A stretch of 64,000 nt of DNA from positions 201,210-265,209 of the forward strand of contig UQDC01000003.1 of NCBI GenBank assembly GCA_900539755.1. Reading direction: 5' to 3'. Below, piece after piece: positions 42,385-50,996 of this stretch (positions within the stretch are counted from its first letter, which is position 1; every line of letters starts with the position of its first letter). The stretch comes from an uncultured Alistipes sp. (GTDB taxonomy: Bacteria > Bacteroidota > Bacteroidia > Bacteroidales > Rikenellaceae). Below the pieces are notes generated by a model. The model did not search any database and was not told where the DNA came from. It saw nothing but the letters and a program-made list of their open reading frames with translations. A program made the translations under genes and the position numbers.

Positions 42385-42420
42385 CACAAGGAGATGGCCT
42401 ACGGTCATCTCCTTTGTTTA
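42385..42420 (+). terminator. Terminator after the S41 peptidase gene
   Basis: AAGGAGATG / CATCTCCTT (42388-42396, 42406-42414) followed by TGTTTAT. Confidence 0.7.
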
Positions 42421-42494
42421 TACCTGTACGACCTACAACACGCTGCGAACAAACATTTTCCGACCAAAAACGGCGGTTATTCCGATAAAAATTT

Positions 42495-42502
42495 TAATTT
42501 TG
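42495..42502 (+). promoter_or_regulatory. Promoter box of the etf operon
   Basis: TAATTTTG fits TAnnTTTG, 71 bases before etfB. No clear upstream TTTG at the right distance. Confidence 0.45.
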
Positions 42503-42573
42503 TGGTGATTTGTCCTCAAAATCAACAAGAGAGACGTAAGGTTATAAACTAACAACTAAAATACGAATCCATA

Positions 42574-43449
42574 ATGAAGAAAACGTTGAAAATCGTTGTC
42601 TTGGCCAAACAGGTTCCAGACACCCGCAACGTGGGAAAAGATGCGATGAAGGAGGACGGAACGGTCAATCGTGCCGCACTTCCTGCCATCTTCAATCCCG
42701 AAGACCTGAACGCACTCGAACAGGCCCTCGTCCTCAAGGATATGTTCCCCGGAAGCACCGTGGAAATTCTGACCATGGGTCCCGGACGAGCTGCTGAAAT
42801 TATCCGTGAAGGCATGTACCGCGGAGCTGATGGTGGTGTGCTGCTCTCTGACCGCAAATTCGCCGGATCAGATACACTGGCAACCTCTTACGCTCTGTCA
42901 CGCGCCGCAATCAACATGAAACCCGATATCATTGTTGCTGGACGTCAAGCTATCGATGGCGATACCGCTCAGGTGGGTCCGCAGGTGGCTGAAAAATTGG
43001 GATGGCCCCAGGTGACCTATGCCGAAGAGATCGTAGGATTCCAAGGCGAAGAGCTGGTCATCAAACGTCGTTTGGAACATGGTGTCGAAACAGTCGCTTG
43101 TCCGCTTCCGCTGCTGGTTACTGTAAACGGTTCGGCTGCTGAATGCCGTCCCCGCCATGCTAAACTGGTGATGAAATACAAATATGCCAAAACTCCGAGC
43201 GAAATGCAGGAGGCTCAGGAAGATTACACCGATCTGCGCCAGGAACGCCCCTACCTCAACATTAACGAATGGAGCGTAAACGACATTGATGCCGATGATC
43301 AACAACTGGGTCTGACCGGTTCACCGACTAAGGTTAAAAAGATCGATAATGTCGTCTTCGCTGCCAAAGAGGCCAAAAGACTTTCTAATGACGATCGCGA
43401 CATCGAATCACTGATGCAGGAACTGATCGCCAGCCATACACTGGGTTAG
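42574..43449 (+). CDS. etfB: Electron transfer flavoprotein, beta subunit
   Basis: 291 residues. N terminus LKIVVLAKQVPDTRNVGKDA and the central AGRQAIDGDTAQVGPQVAEK (about 127-146) are diagnostic of EtfB and bind AMP or a second FAD. The conserved lysine/arginine loop VAAKEAKRLSNDD-like segment occurs near the C terminus. With EtfA it carries electrons from the acyl-CoA dehydrogenase encoded downstream. The GRQAIDGDTAQVGP form is shared with clostridial EtfBs, some of which bifurcate electrons; sequence reading alone does not settle that. First gene of a three-gene operon. Confidence 0.95.
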   Translation: MKKTLKIVVLAKQVPDTRNVGKDAMKEDGTVNRAALPAIFNPEDLNALEQALVLKDMFPGSTVEILTMGPGRAAEIIREGMYRGADGGVLLSDRKFAGSDTLATSYALSRAAINMKPDIIVAGRQAIDGDTAQVGPQVAEKLGWPQVTYAEEIVGFQGEELVIKRRLEHGVETVACPLPLLVTVNGSAAECRPRHAKLVMKYKYAKTPSEMQEAQEDYTDLRQERPYLNINEWSVNDIDADDQQLGLTGSPTKVKKIDNVVFAAKEAKRLSNDDRDIESLMQELIASHTLG

Positions 43450-43480
43450 GCTAACCTCAACCGTAAAAACAGAACAACAG

Positions 43481-44500
43481 ATGAACAACATATTCGTATA
43501 TTGTGAAATTGAAGACGGCAAGGTGGCCGATGTGTCGCTGGAGCTGTTGACCAAAGGCCGTGTGCTGGCCGATACCCTCGGGTGCGACCTCGAAGCTCTC
43601 GCTATCGGTTACAAACTCGACGGCATCGAAAAAGAGTTGGCTAAATATGGCGCAGATACCGTACATGTAGCTGATGCCGAATGCCTCAGCCCCTATCGGA
43701 CACTGCCTCATACCGCCATCATCTGCGGTATTTTCAAAGAAGAAAAACCACAAATCGCCCTGTTCGGAGCCTCTTCAGTAGGCCGTGATCTGGGTCCTCG
43801 TGTATCGTCAGCCCTCCACAGCGGTCTGACTGCTGACTGTACAAGTCTCGAAATCGGTCCGCACAAAGACAACAAGAGCGGCAAAGAGTATGAGAATCTA
43901 CTCTACCAAATCCGTCCGGCTTTCGGCGGTAACATCATCGCAACCATTATCAACCCCGACTGCCGTCCTCAAATGGCAACCGTCCGCGAAGGCGTGATGA
44001 AAAAAGAGGTAGCCAAAACGCCAGGAAAAGGTATCGTTAAAAAAGTTGATTATAAAAAATACACTTCAGATACCGACTTCGTTGTCCGTATTATCGATCG
44101 CGAAATCGAAAAGCGCAAAATCGATATCAAAGGCGCTCCGGTTATCGTTGCAGGAGGTTACGGTATGGGCAGCAAAGAAAATTTTGCTCTGCTTTATGAA
44201 CTGGCGTCTGTACTCGGAGGTGAAGTCGGTGCTTCACGTGCTGCTGTCGATGCCGGCATGGCAGACCACGCTCGCCAAATCGGTCAAACCGGTGTAACCG
44301 TTCGCCCGAAACTCTACATTGCTTGCGGTATCTCCGGACAGATCCAGCACACTGCAGGTATGGACGGTTCGTCAATGGTCATATCGATCAATACCGATCC
44401 CGACGCTCCAATCACCAAAATCGCAGACTACGCAATCACAGGTGATGTCATGGAGGTAATTCCCAAAATGATTAAGTATTACAAACAAAACTCGAAATAA
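43481..44500 (+). CDS. etfA: Electron transfer flavoprotein, alpha subunit
   Basis: 339 residues. The N-terminal domain (about 1-190) resembles the beta subunit; the C-terminal FAD domain has VAGGYGMGSKENFALLYELA, LGGEVGASRAAVDAGMADHA, IGQTGVTVRPKLYIACGISG and INTDPDAPITKIADYAITGD, the standard FAD-binding series. Lies 31 bases after etfB and 8 before the dehydrogenase gene; clearly one operon. Confidence 0.96.
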   Translation: MNNIFVYCEIEDGKVADVSLELLTKGRVLADTLGCDLEALAIGYKLDGIEKELAKYGADTVHVADAECLSPYRTLPHTAIICGIFKEEKPQIALFGASSVGRDLGPRVSSALHSGLTADCTSLEIGPHKDNKSGKEYENLLYQIRPAFGGNIIATIINPDCRPQMATVREGVMKKEVAKTPGKGIVKKVDYKKYTSDTDFVVRIIDREIEKRKIDIKGAPVIVAGGYGMGSKENFALLYELASVLGGEVGASRAAVDAGMADHARQIGQTGVTVRPKLYIACGISGQIQHTAGMDGSSMVISINTDPDAPITKIADYAITGDVMEVIPKMIKYYKQNSK

Positions 44501-44508
44501 TAGCGAAC

Positions 44509-46227
44509 ATGGCCAATTTCTTTTCAGATAACAAAGACCTCCAGTTCCACCTGAATCACCCGTTGATGAAACGGATCGTGGAGCTCAAGGAGAGGGGTTA
44601 TGCCGATAAAGGCAAATACGACTATGCTCCCGTGGACTTTGAAGATGCCATGGACAGCTATCGCCGTGTCATGGATATTTGCGGTGAAATTTGTGGAGAT
44701 GTAATCGCACCTAACGCTGAAGGTGTAGATCACGAAGGACCTAAAGTGGTGGATGATCACGTTGTCTATGCTCCAGGAACCGCACAGAATATTGAAGCGT
44801 TGAACAAAGCCGGACTGTTCGGTCTGACTCTGCCTCGCAAATACGAAGGTTTGAACTTCCCGCTCCCGCTATTCGTCATGGCCAACGAAATGGTGGCCCG
44901 TGCCGACGCCGGTTTTGAAAACATCTGGGGATTGCAGGACTGCGCCGAAACTCTCAACGAGTTCGCTTCGGAAGAGATCAAAGCCAAATACCTTCCTCGT
45001 GTATCTCGCGGTGAAACCTGCGCAATGGACCTGACCGAACCGGATGCCGGTAGTGACCTGCAGGCCGTTATGCTCAAAGCCCATTGGGACGAAGAGAAAC
45101 AGACCTGGCTGCTCAATGGTGTTAAACGTTTCATCACCAACGGCGATGGCCACATCTCATTGGTACTGGCCCGTTCGGAAGAGGGTACTGCCGATGCACG
45201 CGGTCTCTCTATGTTTGTGTACGACCGTGCCAGCATGGCTGTCAAAGTGCGCCGTATCGAAAACAAACTGGGTATCAAAGGTTCTCCTACTTGTGAGCTG
45301 GTCTTCACCAACGCTCCTGCAGAACTGGTCGGCGACCGCAAAATGGGTCTGATCAAATATGTAATGTCGTTGATGAATGCTGCCCGTTTAGGTATTGGAG
45401 CTCAATCAACCGGTCTGTCTGAAGCTGCATATCGTGAAGCGTTGAAATATGCTCACGAACGCAAGCAATTCGGCAAACCGATTATCGAATTCCCTGCTGT
45501 ATTCGAGATGCTTTCAAACATGAAAGCCAAATTGCAGGCATCACGCGCCATGCTCTACGAGACAACTCGTTTCGTCAGCATCTACAAAGAGCTCACCCAC
45601 ATCAGCAAAGAGCGTAAACTGACTCCGGAAGAGCGGGCTGAGATGAAAGAGTACACCCGCCTGGCCGATGCCTTCACTCCTCTGTTGAAATTGATGTCAA
45701 GCGAGTATTGCAACCAGTTGGCATACGATGCGATTCAGATCTTCGGTGGATCAGGTTACATGAAGGACTACCCCATCGAGCGCATCTATCGCGACGCCCG
45801 TATCACCAACATTTATGAGGGTACTTCGCAATTGCAGGTTGTTGCAGCGATCCGTCACGTAACCACCGGCACCTACCTGGCCAAGATCAAAGAGTACGAA
45901 GCTCTTGCACATGCTCCCGAATTGGATAACACCTACAAGAAGTTGGTAGCAATGCGTGAGCAATACGAACAAGCTGTTGAGAAGGTAACCTCAGGTGGCA
46001 ATAACGAAACCATTGACTTCCATGCACGTCGTATGGTCGAAATGGCTGGCCACATTATTTTGAGCCACCTGCTGTTACAACAGGCATCGATTTGCGAAGA
46101 GTACCGCAATTCAGCCGAAATCTACACTCGCTACGGCGAAGCTCAGGTCAGCGCTGCAGCCAAATACATCGGTTGCAGCTGCACTGAAGATATCGGACTG
46201 TTCAAAGCCGTACAGGAAGAATTTTAA
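44509..46227 (+). CDS. Acyl-CoA dehydrogenase family protein (extended C terminus)
   Basis: 572 residues, longer than the usual 380. The catalytic domain is regular: the flavin-binding CAMDLTEPDAGSDLQAVMLK (about 169-188), KRFITNGDGHISLVLARS, LGIKGSPTCELVFTNAP, HERKQFGKPIIEFPAVFEML, and QIFGGSGYMKDYPIERIYRD, then the catalytic Glu in IYEGTSQLQ (about 437-445). An additional 120-residue helical C terminus follows, as in the long dehydrogenases of Bacteroidota. It oxidises acyl-CoA, or runs in the reverse direction with enoyl-CoA, and exchanges electrons with the EtfAB pair just upstream. Chain-length specificity is unknown. Confidence 0.93.
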   Translation: MANFFSDNKDLQFHLNHPLMKRIVELKERGYADKGKYDYAPVDFEDAMDSYRRVMDICGEICGDVIAPNAEGVDHEGPKVVDDHVVYAPGTAQNIEALNKAGLFGLTLPRKYEGLNFPLPLFVMANEMVARADAGFENIWGLQDCAETLNEFASEEIKAKYLPRVSRGETCAMDLTEPDAGSDLQAVMLKAHWDEEKQTWLLNGVKRFITNGDGHISLVLARSEEGTADARGLSMFVYDRASMAVKVRRIENKLGIKGSPTCELVFTNAPAELVGDRKMGLIKYVMSLMNAARLGIGAQSTGLSEAAYREALKYAHERKQFGKPIIEFPAVFEMLSNMKAKLQASRAMLYETTRFVSIYKELTHISKERKLTPEERAEMKEYTRLADAFTPLLKLMSSEYCNQLAYDAIQIFGGSGYMKDYPIERIYRDARITNIYEGTSQLQVVAAIRHVTTGTYLAKIKEYEALAHAPELDNTYKKLVAMREQYEQAVEKVTSGGNNETIDFHARRMVEMAGHIILSHLLLQQASICEEYRNSAEIYTRYGEAQVSAAAKYIGCSCTEDIGLFKAVQEEF

Positions 46228-46246
46228 TCTATTTACACCCTACAAG

Positions 46247-46281
46247 AAGGCGGGTCAGTATTTCTGACCCGCCTTTTGTTT
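46247..46281 (+). terminator. Terminator of the etf operon
   Basis: Perfect 12-bp stem AAGGCGGGTCAG / CTGACCCGCCTT (46247-46258, 46264-46275) then TTGTTTTG. Confidence 0.9.
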
Positions 46282-46425
46282 TGCATTGTGCCCGACCGAC
46301 TAATCTCTGCGTATATAACTATATTTACCCTCCACCCAATCGGCTATTTCACTACTTCAAGGCATTAAACAGACCTTTCCTGCACAAAACCTAATCAATA
46401 AAATGAGAAGCTAAAAAAAGAAAAG

Positions 46426-46454
46426 CGGAGAAAGATTAAATCTTCTCCGCTTTA
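46426..46454 (-). terminator. Terminator of the sigma factor unit, overlapping the small gene's stop
   Basis: Stem AAAGCGGAGAA / TTCTCCGCTTT around an AT-rich loop that contains the TAA at 46438-46436; T-rich (TTTTCTTTTTTT) on the minus strand. Confidence 0.75.
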
Positions 46455-46609
46455 TCCTTACGGCCGATTCTGTATGGTCGAAAAACTTCACTCAAAAAAG
46501 CATCCGTCAACAACAACCCCTCATCATCTTGAATAACCTCCCGTTGGAATAATTCATCATCCTCGAAAAGTACATCATCGGCCAGTCCCTCATAGTAGCA
46601 ATCCTCCAT
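46436..46609 (-). CDS. Tiny acidic protein (57 aa) downstream of the sigma factor
   Basis: A 57-residue frame starting MEDCYYEGLADDVLFEDDEL and ending RKDKAEKI. It is strongly acidic in the first 40 residues and basic at the end, with no membrane segment. It follows the sigma factor gene by 61 bases in the same direction and shares its terminator, so the two are probably co-transcribed. Such a partner could modulate the sigma factor, but it is far shorter than known anti-sigma proteins and no family is recognised. Confidence 0.6.
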   Translation of the reverse strand: MEDCYYEGLADDVLFEDDELFQREVIQDDEGLLLTDAFLSEVFRPYRIGRKDKAEKI

Positions 46610-46670
46610 AGGCACTGTGTTTTAGTAGTGTTTGCCTATATAACGAAGGATATTACCACATTATTATACG

Positions 46671-47255
46671 TTAACTCAAAGTTAATCGATTTTCGTCAAT
46701 CAATTTGCGTAAATTGATCAAAGCATAACGCATCCGACCCAGCGCCGTATTGATACTCACATTGGTCTGCTCTGCAATCTCCTTAAAACTCAACCCCATA
46801 TAATAACGCATCAATACAACCTCTTTCTGCTCGGACGGCAAAAAATCGATCAACTTGCGTACATCGGCCTCAATCTGATCCGTAATCAACCGCTCCTCAA
46901 CCGTACGATCCGAGAACTTCGGATGATTCAACAAATCATAACCAGCATCCCCCTCGGAGATGTTATTCCGCTGTTTCTTCTGACGGAAATAGTCAATCAC
47001 CTGATTGTGCGCAATCCGCAACACCCATGACAAAAACTTGCCGTTCTCCGTGTAACGTCCCTCACGTACAAAACGCACAACCTTGATCAGAGTCTCCTGG
47101 AAAATATCATCCGCAACATCCTGATTCTTGACCATCATATAGATATAGTCAAAAATCCGCTTACGATGCCGATCCAGCAAAATATTTATTGAAATCTCAT
47201 TGCCTGAGATATAATTATTAAGTAATTCGTAATCGCTCAATCTGTTCAGATTCAT
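46671..47255 (-). CDS. RNA polymerase sigma-70 factor, ECF type
   Basis: 194 residues with regions 2 and 4 only. Region 2 is at about 10-90: FDYIYMMVKNQDVADDIFQE with the conserved DDIFQET helix, then FLSWVLRIAHNQVIDYFRQK. Region 4, at about 130-185, has LPSEQKEVVLMRYYMGLSFK and EIAEQTNVSINTALGRMRYA as the HTH that reads the -35 element. No FecR-type anti-sigma gene or TonB receptor follows, so it is not a typical polysaccharide-uptake ECF unit; instead a 57-aa acidic protein follows. An AGGAG is present 8 bases before the ATG, unusual in this genome. Confidence 0.94.
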   Translation of the reverse strand: MNLNRLSDYELLNNYISGNEISINILLDRHRKRIFDYIYMMVKNQDVADDIFQETLIKVVRFVREGRYTENGKFLSWVLRIAHNQVIDYFRQKKQRNNISEGDAGYDLLNHPKFSDRTVEERLITDQIEADVRKLIDFLPSEQKEVVLMRYYMGLSFKEIAEQTNVSINTALGRMRYALINLRKLIDENRLTLS

Positions 47256-47442
47256 ATCTAACTCCTAGAGTTGGTTCGAGTAGATATTTCGTCAATAGGC
47301 AATAGAGTTTAAGAATTTGTATTAGTTTCTAAAACGCAAGGTAGAAAGTTTTTTTTAAATAATCAAAAACAAGATGCCATTTTTTTCGTTTATATCTTTT
47401 CACCTCGCAACTGACATATCGTCTCACAACCTCACAAAACAA

Positions 47443-47473
47443 AAGAAGTGCCAAACCTTTCGGCTGACACTTC
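47443..47473 (-). terminator. Terminator of the Nif3/zinc-ribbon unit
   Basis: Imperfect hairpin GAAGTGTCAGCC / GGTTTGGCACTTC followed by TTTTGTTTTG on the minus strand. Confidence 0.6.
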
Positions 47474-47519
47474 CTGACATATTTCTACAAAATAGGAGTC
47501 AAATTCTTATAGATACCGC

Positions 47520-48287
47520 CTATTCTTGCTCGTCCAATTGATTAGATACCAAAATACGACCGCAATACTCACAAACAATAATCTTCTTGTTCATGCGGAT
47601 ATCCATCTGACGCTGAGGCGGGATACGGTTGAAGCAACCACCACATGCATCACGTTTTACCGTTACAACAGCTAAGCCGTTGTGTACATTACGACGGATG
47701 CGTTTGTATGCGGCCAACAGACGATCGTCAATCTTCGCAGCAGCCTTTTCTGACTGTGCGGTCAATGACTCCATCTCTTTAGAGGTCTCCTCATCGATTC
47801 CCTCCAACTCTTTCTGCTTTGCCTCAAGATCTACTTTGCGCTCTGCCAAAACAGCCTGAGCATCCTCAATAGCCTTTTTCTTTACCTTAACGTCAGCCGC
47901 AGCCTCCTTGATACGCTTCTCGCAAAGCTCAATCTCCAACTTCTGATACTCAATCTCTTTGGAAAGTGCATCGAACTCACGATTGTTGCGAACATTATCC
48001 TGCTGGCCTTCATACTTCTTAATCAGTGCCTTGGCCTGCTCAATCTCATCCTTGTGATCCTTGGTGGCTTTGGTCAAATCTTCCACCTCGGCGGTAATGT
48101 TGGCAACTCGTGTCTCGAGACCCGCGATCTCATCCTCAAGATCTTGTACCTCCAAAGGTAACTCGCCCTTCAACTTGTTGATCTCGTCGATCTTCGAATC
48201 GATCTTCTGAAGCTCGTACAGCGCAACGATCTTCTCTTCCATCGAAAAATCGTTCGCATCGCTGTTCTTTCTGCTTGAAACTGCCAT
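47520..48287 (-). CDS. Coiled-coil protein with C4 zinc ribbon (CT398/zf-RING_7 type)
   Basis: 255 residues. A long coiled coil occupies about residues 20-185 (IDEINKLKGELPLEVQDLED, LETRVANITAEVEDLTKATK, KDHKDEIEQAKALIKKYEGQ). The C-terminal zinc ribbon has CGGC (about 214-217) and CEYCG (about 241-245), separated by the conserved RIPPQRQMDIR. Family proteins (COG1579) are near-universal and have been linked to secretion, flagellar and RNA-related roles in different phyla; no firm function. Starts 4 bases after the nif3 stop, a conserved pairing in Bacteroidota. Confidence 0.9.
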   Translation of the reverse strand: MAVSSRKNSDANDFSMEEKIVALYELQKIDSKIDEINKLKGELPLEVQDLEDEIAGLETRVANITAEVEDLTKATKDHKDEIEQAKALIKKYEGQQDNVRNNREFDALSKEIEYQKLEIELCEKRIKEAAADVKVKKKAIEDAQAVLAERKVDLEAKQKELEGIDEETSKEMESLTAQSEKAAAKIDDRLLAAYKRIRRNVHNGLAVVTVKRDACGGCFNRIPPQRQMDIRMNKKIIVCEYCGRILVSNQLDEQE

Positions 48288-48291
48288 ATGC

Positions 48292-49083
48292 TTAAATGAA
48301 ATAATTTACAGGATTGACTGAATTCACACTCTCGTGAACTGCAAAAGTAGCTATTTTTTTTGTAATTATATCACGTAAAAGCTTGATTGCGCAATATTCA
48401 CTCTCAAAATGACCTATATCTGCCATCACAATGCGACCATCCGGAGCATAAAAGTCATTATATTTCATATCTGCTGTCAGATACAGATCCGCTCCTGCCA
48501 AAATGGCAGACCCAACCATCGATGCCCCCGCTCCCGTTACCAACGCAACTCGCCGGATTGTCTCCTTACACAACGCCGAATGACGAATAGCTCCACAATG
48601 CAACTCCGATTGCACCTTTTGTAAAAACAGCTTCACATCTACCGGTTCCGGAAGGTTCCCAACGACACCAAAACCCGTTGCTGCACCCGGGGCATGAGGT
48701 TCCAAGACCTGCATGTCAACTAAACCAAGCTGACTTCCCAAACGAAAACTCATGCCACCAGCCGCACTGTCCAAATTCGTATGGGCAGCATAGAGCGAAA
48801 TTCCGGACAAAAGCGCCCGTTTCACAATGCGTTGAGTAAAATTGGCATCAACAATCTGACGCAAAGGATGGAACAACAAAGGATGATGAGAGACAATCAG
48901 ATTTACGCCCAACGATTCCGCTTCATCCAACACAGATTCGGTCACATCGACACACAACAAAATACCGCGGACCTCAGCCTCATAATCGCCGACATTCAAT
49001 CCACTATTGTCGTACTCCTCCTGCAAATTCAACGGCGCAAACGCTTCAATGACCGCTGCGACATCTTTTACTTTGACTGCCAT
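48292..49083 (-). CDS. Nif3-like dinuclear metal-centre protein (YbgI/DUF34)
   Basis: About 263 residues from ATG 49083 (another ATG two codons upstream). The family assembles into a hexameric toroid with a two-metal centre. Metal-ligand motifs are visible: SHHPLLFHPLRQI (about 63-75), AAHTNLDSAAGGMSFRLG (about 96-113), and ADIGHFESEYCAIKLL near the C terminus with the final His-Glu pair. The 360-residue versions carry an inserted PII-like domain; here only a short insert exists (EPVDVKLFLQKVQSELHCGA), so this is a short form. Proposed roles include GTP cyclohydrolase-like or metabolite-repair activity. Co-transcribed with the zinc-ribbon gene. Confidence 0.92.
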   Translation of the reverse strand: MAVKVKDVAAVIEAFAPLNLQEEYDNSGLNVGDYEAEVRGILLCVDVTESVLDEAESLGVNLIVSHHPLLFHPLRQIVDANFTQRIVKRALLSGISLYAAHTNLDSAAGGMSFRLGSQLGLVDMQVLEPHAPGAATGFGVVGNLPEPVDVKLFLQKVQSELHCGAIRHSALCKETIRRVALVTGAGASMVGSAILAGADLYLTADMKYNDFYAPDGRIVMADIGHFESEYCAIKLLRDIITKKIATFAVHESVNSVNPVNYFI

Positions 49084-49262
49084 ATACATCTCATTGTCAA
49101 AAAGGGATCATCCCCTCATCATTCTGCCGAATTAAACAAACTCAGATACCCGTTCCCTATATTTTAGGTATTCGCTAATAAAGACAAGGATCAGAGTGAA
49201 AACTCTCTCAAAATATTTCCCATCCTTAAAAGGAAGCGTATCTGATCTATATTAACCCTGCA

Positions 49263-50522
49263 TTAAAAAAGGGTCTGTTCGAACACTTGTGGACGGGATT
49301 TTTCAGTGGCTTGTTGCGTAGGCTGCGGCATCATCGGTAATTCAGGCTCTTGAATCAACTGCTCTGATTCTAAAACTCGCTCAGCGCCAGCCTCAACCTC
49401 CTGCTCAATCGCTACGATCGGCCCTGCTTGAGCTATGGCCACCTCTGCCACTGTTTCAGCATAAATATCCTCGTCCGTCTTATCTGTTAGCTTATCTGCT
49501 GATTCGATCTGCTGATCCGGCCACAACTCCTGCACTTGAAATGGAACGGCCGGAATATCCTCTCCGGACACCTCTCCAACCTCATCTTGTATCAATGCAT
49601 TTCCCGTTGCATTCGACGACGGATCCAATTGTCTATCTGTGGATTCAGGGCTCTCAAACAAACTCGTAGACTGGACATCAACGCTCTCTATGTTTTCACT
49701 CTCAGCAACCGCTATTTCTGGTTCATCCGTAACAAAACCGGTCTGAGCTACAGAGGCAAAGTCTTCATTAACCTTTTCGTCTCGACACTCATCTGACACG
49801 AACTGAGCAGGCATTGCCATGTCAAGAATGGGATGATCCTCAATTTTTGATAAAAGATCGACTGATTCGATGCTCGTTGCTTGTTGATCCGAACTGGACA
49901 TTCCTCCCTCTTTGATCTGAGATGTTGAATCAGAAGCAAAATCTCCTACGCTTGCAGTCTCAAACGATTCTTGCTGTGAAACTGTCTTATCAATACTGAG
50001 CTCATGTTCTGCAACAGCAATTTGCTCTCCCACACTCCAATCAGAAGTGCTTGCAAATTCATTCCCTTCCGACACATTGTCAGAAGTATTCAATAGTTGT
50101 ACAGGATCAGAAAAGTCATTCTCCTCCATGGCCTCGGACGAAACAGATTGATCCACAAAGATTACATCATCTTCATCATTCGCCCCTTTCAACTCCTGGC
50201 GAACCTCCAACAACAACGTCTTGAGTCGCTGCAGGCGGTCCACAATCTCCATATCCCGTTTCAACCCCTCCGGATTCTGTTTGATCCGTTTCTGGGCTCC
50301 GGCCAAAGTCATCCCCTCCTCCTTAACCAGGTGGTAGATCAACTTCAAATTCTCAACATCAGTGGGAGTAAAAAGACGATTCCCCTTCTTATTCTTATCC
50401 GGCTTGAGAATATCAAACTTCTGCTCCCAAAACCGAATCAACGAGGGATTGACATCGAACATCTCCGACACCTCCCCCATAGTATAATATACTTTTCTGT
50501 TTTTCCGTACGCTGGTGCTCAT
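49263..50522 (-). CDS. MerR-family regulator with long acidic C-terminal tail
   Basis: 419 residues from ATG 50522; a frame extending to 50564 would start in the divergent promoter region. The MerR winged helix is at about 12-80: KVYYTMGEVSEMFDVNPSLI, RFWEQKFDILKPDKNKKGNR, LIYHLVKEEGMTLAGAQKRI. A short coiled coil (MEIVDRLQRLKTLLLEVRQE) follows. Residues from about 115 to the end are a low-complexity, strongly acidic, Glu/Asp/Ser/Gln-rich region of some 300 residues with no domain, ending in PMMPQPTQQATEKSRPQVFE. The MerR core is common in Bacteroidota; the tail is unusually long. Divergent from the riboflavin kinase gene. Confidence 0.88.
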   Translation of the reverse strand: MSTSVRKNRKVYYTMGEVSEMFDVNPSLIRFWEQKFDILKPDKNKKGNRLFTPTDVENLKLIYHLVKEEGMTLAGAQKRIKQNPEGLKRDMEIVDRLQRLKTLLLEVRQELKGANDEDDVIFVDQSVSSEAMEENDFSDPVQLLNTSDNVSEGNEFASTSDWSVGEQIAVAEHELSIDKTVSQQESFETASVGDFASDSTSQIKEGGMSSSDQQATSIESVDLLSKIEDHPILDMAMPAQFVSDECRDEKVNEDFASVAQTGFVTDEPEIAVAESENIESVDVQSTSLFESPESTDRQLDPSSNATGNALIQDEVGEVSGEDIPAVPFQVQELWPDQQIESADKLTDKTDEDIYAETVAEVAIAQAGPIVAIEQEVEAGAERVLESEQLIQEPELPMMPQPTQQATEKSRPQVFEQTLF

Positions 50523-50592
50523 CGTAGACAGGGGTTCAAAGCAGCAGCAAGGTACAAAAAACAAACCGTTTTCACAAGTGGATTATTCTTGT

Positions 50593-50600
50593 TACATTTG
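50593..50600 (+). promoter_or_regulatory. Promoter box TACATTTG of the riboflavin kinase-ahcY unit
   Basis: Perfect TAnnTTTG, 21 bases before ATG 50622. Confidence 0.65.
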
Positions 50601-50621
50601 CTCGTTACAAAGGCTATTCGC

Positions 50622-50996
50622 ATGGAGCGTATCATCAACGGCACCGTCATTCACGGAAAAGAATTGGGCCGAAATATCGGCTTCCCAACCGCCAACCTGC
50701 TCGTGGACCGCTCTCTGACTGTTGAGAACGGCGTCTATGCCGCACGAATTACCTTCAACGGTCACACCTACGGCGCACTGGTCAATATCGGATATACACC
50801 AACCGTCCCCACACATGGACAACGACTGCTCGAGGCACACCTGCTCAACTACTCGGGAGATCTATACGGGAAAACGCTCGACGTGGAGTTGGTCGCCTTT
50901 ATCCGGCCAGAACAGAAGTTCGCTTCGATCGATGCCCTGCGCCAACAAATCGAACAAGACAAAACGAAAATCATTAAAATATTAGAAACATGTTAA
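50622..50996 (+). CDS. Stand-alone riboflavin kinase
   Basis: 124 residues, start at ATG 50622; a frame running back to 50097 is antisense to the MerR gene and is an artefact. Converts riboflavin to FMN with ATP. The flavokinase motif is present: GKELGRNIGFPTANL (about 13-27, PTAN binding ATP-Mg), GVYAARITFNGHTYGALVNI, then NIGYTPTV and LEAHLLNYSGDLYGKTLDVE, with the catalytic Glu, and VAFIRPEQKFASIDALRQQI. Bacteria usually carry this domain fused behind an FAD synthetase (RibF, about 310 aa); here the FAD synthetase half is absent. Its last codons overlap the ahcY start by 7 bases. Confidence 0.9.
   Translation: MERIINGTVIHGKELGRNIGFPTANLLVDRSLTVENGVYAARITFNGHTYGALVNIGYTPTVPTHGQRLLEAHLLNYSGDLYGKTLDVELVAFIRPEQKFASIDALRQQIEQDKTKIIKILETC

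Noticed and set aside
50097..50621. N-terminal extension of the riboflavin kinase frame
   Set aside because: Lies antisense to the MerR gene and crosses the divergent promoter; the kinase begins at 50622 behind a TAnnTTTG box.
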